Below are positions 44,247-48,954 of a stretch of 48,954 bases of DNA, piece by piece. This stretch comes from an uncultured Pelagimonas sp. Its GTDB lineage: Bacteria > Pseudomonadota > Alphaproteobacteria > Rhodobacterales > Rhodobacteraceae. The DNA lies in the NCBI GenBank assembly GCA_947499735.1, contig CANMPP010000009.1, positions 1 to 48,954 of the forward strand, read 5' to 3'. Position 1 is the stretch's first letter. Each line of letters opens with the position of its first letter. The notes under the pieces are model-generated. The model worked only from the letters and a program-made list of their open reading frames with translations. It was not told the origin of the DNA and searched no databases. Both the position numbers and the translations under genes were made by a program.

Positions 44247-44567
44247 ATGTCGTCGTATTCAAAAATCACCCCCTCCTATGATCTTGGGAAGAAGCAACCC
44301 AAGAAGAAAGCAATTGCGAAACTAATCAACACCTGCCGAGAGTTTAATCGACCGGTCCGTAATCGCCTAAACCCAGCTTTCGCAACGATTTACCAACCCG
44401 AATTCTTAATAGCTTTCCGAGAAATTTGCCGAATCTATTCGGAAAGCAGTTTTCTTAGCCCTGAAAAGCAGGTCCTGATCCTAATGCTGGACAACAAGAT
44501 TTACCCTTGTCGCGCAGATCGGTTTTCAGAAGATATTGTGAAGCGTTTGTCTGCGGGCATCTTCTGA
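44247..44567 (+). CDS. Possible small basic protein, unknown
   Basis: The predicted 106-residue protein has a Lys-rich start (DLGKKQPKKKAIAKLINTC) and a more structured C-terminal half (FLIAFREICRIYSESSFLSPEKQVLILMLDN). GAGTGAGA precedes the ATG. It lies between the mobC operon and ardC, in a region of AT-rich sequence. No family is recognised, and codon use gives only modest support. Confidence 0.4.
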   Translation: MSSYSKITPSYDLGKKQPKKKAIAKLINTCREFNRPVRNRLNPAFATIYQPEFLIAFREICRIYSESSFLSPEKQVLILMLDNKIYPCRADRFSEDIVKRLSAGIF

Positions 44568-44715
44568 ATTCAAAGGGCATCAAAATTCTTAAGAGATTAC
44601 TTTTCTCGCAAAAACTCCCCAGACCGCGTTGCCGCTTTCGCCCTTGCGTAATCCCTTTTCACAAGCGAACATGGTCATTGCAGTCAACCGGGCCTAATTG
44701 CGGCACACCGCATCT

Positions 44716-45645
44716 TCATCGCAACGCCTCCTCAAGGATTGCGAGAGCCCCAAGGCAGTCGTGCGGTTTTGAAATTGCGTTCTTGGTTTGACTTTCTGCG
44801 TGCAAAACAAAGTCGGCAGCTTTCTGCGCCTCAGACGCCGCGCGAAAAATCGCCCGCTTGTCCTCTTTGAGCGCTTTCAACCACACTTCAACATAGGCGG
44901 CGCTTTGACCGAACTCAGGCGCGACGCCAATCTGAGCACCGAGGAAACAAGCGCCGATTTCTGCCACCAGCTCTTCAAAGGCATAGGCTTCGCGGTTCGC
45001 AAATTTCTTGATCCGCTCAAGCCGCTTTTCACTGCCTGTCCAGTGGATCACCTCATGGGCCAATGTCCCAAAATAGCCTGCCGCATTGTGAAACGTGGTA
45101 ATTGGCGGCATATGGATGTGATCTTTTGCGGGGCTGTAATAGGCGCGCGGATCATCACTGGTGAGGATCTCAGCCCCTGTCCGGCTGAAAAACGCCTCAA
45201 GCTCAGGAACTTCGGCCGTGCCAAGATCGCGCGGGGCCTCGGGCCGGATGTAATAGTCCTCGGGCAAGCCTTCGATCTGGTCCGCATTGAAAACGCGATA
45301 GGCGCGCGCATAGGGCAGTTCTTCTTCAATGCCCAGCTCGTTCTCTCGGGTGAACGTCCCGTATTTGACCACGGTCGACGACGTCTCCCCTTTGCGGACT
45401 TGGCCGCCCAGCTCTTGCGCTTGCTTGTAGGTCATCCAGCGGCTGGACACATAGCCATGCTCGGCCGCCATGACCCAGAGCATCAGGACATTAATCCCGC
45501 GATACTCCTCGCCGTTGTGTCGGGTTGGCAGGGCAATGCCCGACGCGCTCCCTGTCCATGGCTTGCGCCATGGCGGCGTGCCCGCCTCGATCTCTGCAAT
45601 AATAGTGTCGGTGACATGGGCATAAACATCAAACTTCGGTGCCAT
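44716..45645 (-). CDS. ardC: ArdC-type antirestriction protein
   Basis: The 309-residue protein has an N-terminal single-strand-DNA-binding domain (about 1-125: IIAEIEAGTPPWRKPW and YRGINVLMLW) and a zincin-like C-terminal domain with HEVIH (His197-Glu198-His201) and a downstream Glu in FEELVAEIGA. ArdC proteins protect incoming conjugative DNA from host restriction. The gene follows a structured region of several stem-loops. It is divergent from the structured region and downstream hypothetical genes, close to the relaxosome genes as expected for early-entering DNA. Confidence 0.92.
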   Translation of the reverse strand: MAPKFDVYAHVTDTIIAEIEAGTPPWRKPWTGSASGIALPTRHNGEEYRGINVLMLWVMAAEHGYVSSRWMTYKQAQELGGQVRKGETSSTVVKYGTFTRENELGIEEELPYARAYRVFNADQIEGLPEDYYIRPEAPRDLGTAEVPELEAFFSRTGAEILTSDDPRAYYSPAKDHIHMPPITTFHNAAGYFGTLAHEVIHWTGSEKRLERIKKFANREAYAFEELVAEIGACFLGAQIGVAPEFGQSAAYVEVWLKALKEDKRAIFRAASEAQKAADFVLHAESQTKNAISKPHDCLGALAILEEALR

Positions 45646-45686
45646 TTGTGGCCTCCTCGATCAAAGTGACGCGGGAGAGGCTTGGT

Positions 45687-46058
45687 GCCGTGGCTCGGGG
45701 AAACGCTCCCCCGGAGCCTTTCCAGCTTCCTCCCCACTCCACCGATGGGCTGCGCCTCGGCCACCTGATCTGACCGAATACGCATGTATTCGGCGGAACA
45801 GAGTGGGAGAGGGCAAAGCCCGACCCACGGCCCTGAACGGGGCTGTCAATCGGCCACATTTGCGAAGAAAATGTCTGCGCCAAAATCAGACGCCAATTTG
45901 CCCCGCGAGGAATGGCTCGCCCGCGAGACAGGGGAAATTGGTGGCTGATTTTGGGGATGGACTAAGGTTGACCGCCACGGTCAGGGATGTTGGGCGGACC
46001 AAATCAAAAGAATAATGTCTGGATCGGGGTGAGCGGGCCAACGGCCCGTTGAGCCCCG
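45687..46058. promoter_or_regulatory. Cluster of large stem-loops upstream of ardC
   Basis: Four structures are visible in about 370 bases. (1) 45687-45831: outer arms (GCCGTGGCTCGGG with CCCGACCCACGGC, 11 of 13 paired), middle CCCACTC/GAGTGGG, inner CCGAATAC-GCAT-GTATTCGG (45774-45793). (2) A local GGCTC/GAGCC hairpin at 45692-45718. (3) 45880-45954: 24-25-base imperfect arms (CCAAAATCAG / CTGATTTTGG ends) around 26 bases. (4) 46025-46058: CGGGG and CGGGCC-AAC-GGCCCG stem. No gene is convincing here. A single-strand promoter, replication/transfer origin or structured RNA are possible. Confidence 0.6.
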
Positions 46059-46361
46059 GTGCGGTCCGTTTAACTCAGTTGCCCGCGCGCGAAAGCGTGG
46101 GGTCTATATCTGAGAGCACTGCAGCCAACCCACCGATTGGGGTCATCTGGACATCATTTGGTGGTCTGCTGACATGCAGAACAACGAATAGTGCCGCGAG
46201 CATTGCTGGCGAAGAAGTCCTTTTCTGTTGCAATTAAAGGTTGAACAGGTCCTATTGGTTGACAATTATCCAAAAGCGGATTTCCGGTAGAAAATATGAC
46301 TGAACAACCACTTACAATTTTTTTGACCTTTCCCCAGACGCACGCCCGACAATAAGGGCAG
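46059..46361. other. Stretch without a recognised gene
   Basis: About 300 bases between the stem-loop cluster and the next rightward frame. Only short, weak frames occur on both strands, and no repeat or RNA gene was recognised. Confidence 0.4.
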
Positions 46362-47216
46362 TTGGCGAAGCAATGGTCCAATTCGAGAAGATGGCAGGAG
46401 AAACTGTTTGTTTTAATGGAGCCCGGCGTCGAATTCTCACTCGTATATCAGTATTCCGCGCCGGGCAGCCTACGAATTATCACTGGCCTACGCGGGTTAG
46501 TCACAAAAGAAAGACTGTCCACGCTTGCCGTTATTATCGCAACCACCCTTGTGAACAATGGCTTTTCGCATTTCCAAGGGAAAGCAATGGACGAAGCCAT
46601 CAAGGCTGTCGCTGGCGAACAAGCGGTGACGTTAACTGATGAAGACATCGAACGGATTGCCGAGGCCGTGCGAAGTATTGAGCGTTCAGAAACGGTGACT
46701 GCACCACGTCGCGAATTTTATCGGGCCGTGGAACCTGATCAGGCTATCATCGGCGTAGGAGCAGCGCCGAATGAGGAGGACGAACCGCCTGCCGTAATTG
46801 TTCCCCGTTCGGATTTTAGTGGACGTACTGGAGCCGTCATTGAAGCGACAACCGATGGTGGACCCGAGCCACGTGTTTTGTCCGAAAATGTCGAAGTCGT
46901 TTTAGCCAACGCACCCTTAATTGAGAGCAAGGCAAAGTGGCGCATCTTTTCAAATGGCCATCAGATTTCGGTCAAAATGCTTGATGAAGATTTCCACCAG
47001 CAGCTATTGAACGGCACTACCCAACTTAGACTTGCAGGGGGTGTCTTACTAGATGTCACTCTTGAGACGACGCAGGTTTATGCGGAAGGTGTTTGGAAAA
47101 ACAAGTCATACACAATTGCCGAGGTTCATTCTTGGCGACAAAACCCAGAACAGGCCGAGTTACTACTTTCGCATAACAGCGATGATGACAATCAAGATGA
47201 TCAAAATGCCCAGTAA
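46362..47216 (+). CDS. Unknown acidic protein with N-terminal membrane-like segment
   Basis: The open frame starts at TTG 46362; ATG 46416 (MEPGVEFSLVYQYSAPG) gives 266 residues. A hydrophobic helix (LSTLAVIIATTLVNNGF) lies near the N-terminus. A long soluble part with ERIAEAVRSIERSETV, KWRIFSNGHQISVKMLDEDF and a very acidic tail (NSDDDNQDDQNAQ) follows. Another frame begins ATG 46373 with MVQFEKMAGETVCFNG, which also looks like a natural N-terminus, so the 5' end may have lost bases. I do not recognise the function. Confidence 0.6.
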   Translation: MAKQWSNSRRWQEKLFVLMEPGVEFSLVYQYSAPGSLRIITGLRGLVTKERLSTLAVIIATTLVNNGFSHFQGKAMDEAIKAVAGEQAVTLTDEDIERIAEAVRSIERSETVTAPRREFYRAVEPDQAIIGVGAAPNEEDEPPAVIVPRSDFSGRTGAVIEATTDGGPEPRVLSENVEVVLANAPLIESKAKWRIFSNGHQISVKMLDEDFHQQLLNGTTQLRLAGGVLLDVTLETTQVYAEGVWKNKSYTIAEVHSWRQNPEQAELLLSHNSDDDNQDDQNAQ

Positions 47217-47423
47217 TATCGGCCAAGCCGCTTCGAAACCGACCCCCCCAATGAACAACTGAAGGAGCACAACAGCGATGGCTATCGCAGCTAGTTCCGC
47301 GATAAGTTTCGTCAGTCTCTTTAGATACGGTTCGTTCACAAAACTTCCACCTGTTCTCCCCCTAAAGGCAGCGTATGCCAAATCTCTAGCCGGAAGGTAA
47401 GAAAAATTGCAGATGTCAGCCAA
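47163..47423 (-). CDS. Possible small two-helix membrane protein
   Basis: The predicted 86-residue protein contains two hydrophobic helices (LIAELAAIAIAVVLLQLFIGG and WPILLGILIILIVIIAVM). It ends MRK and overlaps the 3' end of the convergent gene by about 54 bases. ATG starts at residue 1 without a strong ribosome site. Such short hydrophobic proteins can arise by chance on the reverse of polar sequence, so support is moderate. Confidence 0.4.
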   Translation of the reverse strand: MADICNFSYLPARDLAYAAFRGRTGGSFVNEPYLKRLTKLIAELAAIAIAVVLLQLFIGGVGFEAAWPILLGILIILIVIIAVMRK

Positions 47424-47444
47424 TCTGCAAAGAAGGTGTCAATC

Positions 47445-48496
47445 GGCTTTGTTGCACAAATCGGTATTAGGCCGGACTTCCCCTTACCCCTAACGGAATT
47501 ACCCTACGGTAACAGTTTCGGGTATGCCAAGCGCTGTGAAGCCGTTGAAGATCACAGCACAGATTTGGATCTCCGCAACTTGGCGATCAAAGTCTCGCGC
47601 AGAGAGGCGCTGGCCGAGAAGTTTTACGCAATGTATTTTCGTCTCAACGCGGCTCCGGCGGTGGTATCCGGTCCGATGTCGTCACAATGCGCGACCTAGA
47701 TACTTTGAGGATCGAACCGCGTCGTTTCGCGCTTTTGCTCCGGGCGTGTCAGGCTTCCAGAGCTTGGCGTTCTTGCGGGGCGGAATAACGGCATTGGCGT
47801 TACGGGCCGCGATGGCATCGTGGCATTTGCGTGTATCGTAGCCACCGTCTGCAGTAACGCGGCTTATCTTTTGGTCTGTTGGTACCTGGTCGAGAAGATT
47901 CGGCAGTATAGGTGCATCCCCGACGCTGCTACTTGTCACCTCTATCGCCCGTATCTCCAGTGTTTCCTCGTCGATCCCGATATGTATTTTACGCCAAAGG
48001 CGGCGCTTTGGGCCCGCCATGTTTGCGGGCATTCCATTCGCCTTCACCCTCAGCTTTGATCCCAGTGCTGTCCACAAGAAGGTGCAATGGCCTCCCTGAT
48101 CCTCGGTAAGGAATGGCGACCGACAATGTCCTCTGCCGACGACACAGTGTGCTGAAGTCCGGCACCGCCCAATCCAGGCCGACCATTTCCAGCAGGCTTT
48201 CCACAAAACCCGTCGTCTGGCGAAGCGGCAATCCAAATAGCACTTTGATGGTCAGGCAAGCTTGTATGGCCGCATCGCTGTAAGCTTGCTGCCGACCCCG
48301 ATTGCCTGAAGGTTTCGCCTTCCACACCATCTCAGGATCAAACCAGATCGATAGTGAGCCACGTTGCTTCAGGGCTCGATTGTAATCTGGCCAGTTCTTG
48401 GTCTTGTAAATCGTCCGTGTCCAGCTGCTCATGACCGCTAGCTATCACGCTGGATTCACAACATGAATCCCCTCAACCGATTTGTGCAACAAAGCC
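47445..48496. mobile_element. IS5-family insertion sequence, inactive
   Basis: The element is about 1,052 bases long. Perfect 21-base terminal inverted repeats (GGCTTTGTTGCACAAATCGG and its complement, one more base each) lie at 47445-47465 and 48476-48496. It encodes one IS5-type DDE transposase on the minus strand, broken by a frameshift and a stop. I could not find a matching target duplication in the flanks (CAAT versus CGCT), which may mean later rearrangement. Confidence 0.88.
47499..48432 (-). pseudogene. IS5-family transposase, frameshift and in-frame TGA
   Basis: The N-terminal part (MSSWTRTIYKTKNWPDYNRAL) runs to the first catalytic Asp in LLVDSTGIK and HGGPK, then goes out of frame near 48000. 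The next frame continues KRRLWRKIHIGIDEETLEIR, with the second Asp in VTADGGYDT, to SSKYLGRAL. There a TGA (47682-47684) replaces the usual Trp codon. The same frame goes on with YHRRSRVETKIHCVKLLGQRL (catalytic Glu in RVETK) to a stop at 47499. The frame change is +1 sense, unlike the -1 slippage some IS5 relatives use. The transposase is therefore probably dead. Confidence 0.85.
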
Positions 48497-48954
48497 GCGC
48501 TAAACAATGCCAAATGTGTCGTCGTGAGTGCCTGCACGCCTCCTACCTTTAAAAAAATACCTTCAAAAGCTGATCCTCGCCGCCCTAAGCCGCAGCTTCC
48601 GCCACCCCAAAAAACCTGAGGGCGGAAAATTTGGAAGCCACCTCTCGCAAACTCTCGTTCTGACTGAGCGAACCTCAGCGGCATGTAAGGCGGAGAAAGA
48701 ATTAGATGGTTCTCGCTCTGAAGAGGCCTAACGCTGAGCTAGAACAGACACCTTAGTCGCCAGTTCAGAGCAATGGGACAATCCACAAGAAAGCAAGCTG
48801 AACATCCACTATTAAAGATTATCTAACATTACATGCAAGAATTAGTCAATATCATATATCAAACTCACATGTTAATGTTTCTCAAAGCGTTTAGATCACC
48901 TCCGGATCCACAAGGATGCCGGTCTGCCCCTGAGGAATACTGACATGAGCACTG
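48497..48954. other. Terminal stretch without a recognised gene
   Basis: The last 458 bases after the IS hold only short frames. None has a clear family match, ribosome site or membrane pattern. No tRNA or second attachment site is seen. The 79-residue reverse frame at 48445-48684 crosses into the IS end and is likely a chance frame. Confidence 0.4.

Larger units (their letters stand above)
18398..48954. mobile_element. Integrative conjugative element in tRNA-Cys (right end not in window)
   Basis: The integrase gene lies 70 bases from the tRNA-Cys 3' end and points toward the tRNA. Beyond it are regulators, cargo, a VirB-type secretion system, coupling protein, relaxase, MobC, ArdC and an IS. 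I found no replication or partition genes, which fits an integrative element better than a plasmid. No second copy of the tRNA 3' end is visible to 48,954, so the element probably extends past the window. Nested or stacked elements cannot be excluded. Confidence 0.75.

Noticed and set aside
48000-48060. Programmed -1 frameshifting in the IS5 transposase
   Set aside because: The needed change is +1 in sense and a downstream TGA also interrupts the gene, so decay is simpler.
48445-48684. 79-residue minus-strand frame at the right IS end
   Set aside because: It crosses the IS terminal repeat and its composition looks random.
18398-48954. CRISPR array or phage structural genes in the accessory region
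   Set aside because: No regularly spaced repeats and no capsid, tail or terminase-like proteins were seen.

Overview
This window looks like a chromosome segment of a marine Rhodobacteraceae (Roseobacter-type alphaproteobacterium). The housekeeping gene set (recJ, hom, lolCD, ygfZ, efp, tolC, a pcm-type methyltransferase) and the codon use fit that group. This assignment is by recognition, not by any search.

Bases 1-18,397 are ordinary core chromosome. tRNA-Glu and recJ are followed by homoserine dehydrogenase, a small lipoprotein, the LolCD lipoprotein exporter, two PLP aminotransferases, a phosphatase/ABC-transporter pair, a glycosyltransferase, ygfZ, a GNAT protein, efp and a small conserved protein. 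The last block is pcm - tolC - an acidic protein with PopZ-like ends. The core ends at a tRNA-Cys gene.

From 18,398 to the right edge (30.5 kb) the DNA is accessory. It begins with a tyrosine integrase just downstream of tRNA-Cys, the classic signature of an integrative element inserted into the tRNA 3' end. The second attachment site is not visible, so the element probably continues past the window. The integrase end carries small ribbon-helix-helix regulators and several decayed genes. It also carries an operon of a PLP racemase and a DUF1611 (DgcN-like) protein, suggesting D-amino-acid or N-acyl-amino-acid metabolism, and a secreted Cys/Trp-repeat protein interrupted by an in-frame amber codon.

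Bases 26.7-37.6 kb encode a nearly complete VirB-type conjugative type IV secretion system: virB1, B2, B3, B4, a VirB7-like lipoprotein, a second lytic transglycosylase, virB5, B8, B9, B10, B11, a DUF4177 protein and virB6. A HigB toxin with a metallopeptidase-fused antitoxin sits behind virB6. On the other strand are the coupling protein VirD4, a VirD2-type relaxase and a MobC/VirD1-like accessory protein, followed by a region of nested inverted repeats that is a candidate oriT or operator. Next come an ArdC antirestriction gene with a highly structured upstream region, unrecognised genes, and a dead IS5-family insertion sequence at 47.4-48.5 kb.

The most interesting points are: a near-identical 16-bp palindrome before both the virB operon and the mob operon; an apparent ATA start codon for virB9; the amber-interrupted repeat protein; the racemase/DUF1611 cargo; the zincin-fused HigA; and the stem-loop cluster upstream of ardC, which could act in single-stranded DNA on entry into a recipient. 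Relaxase, coupling protein and most VirB genes are intact, so the element may still transfer.
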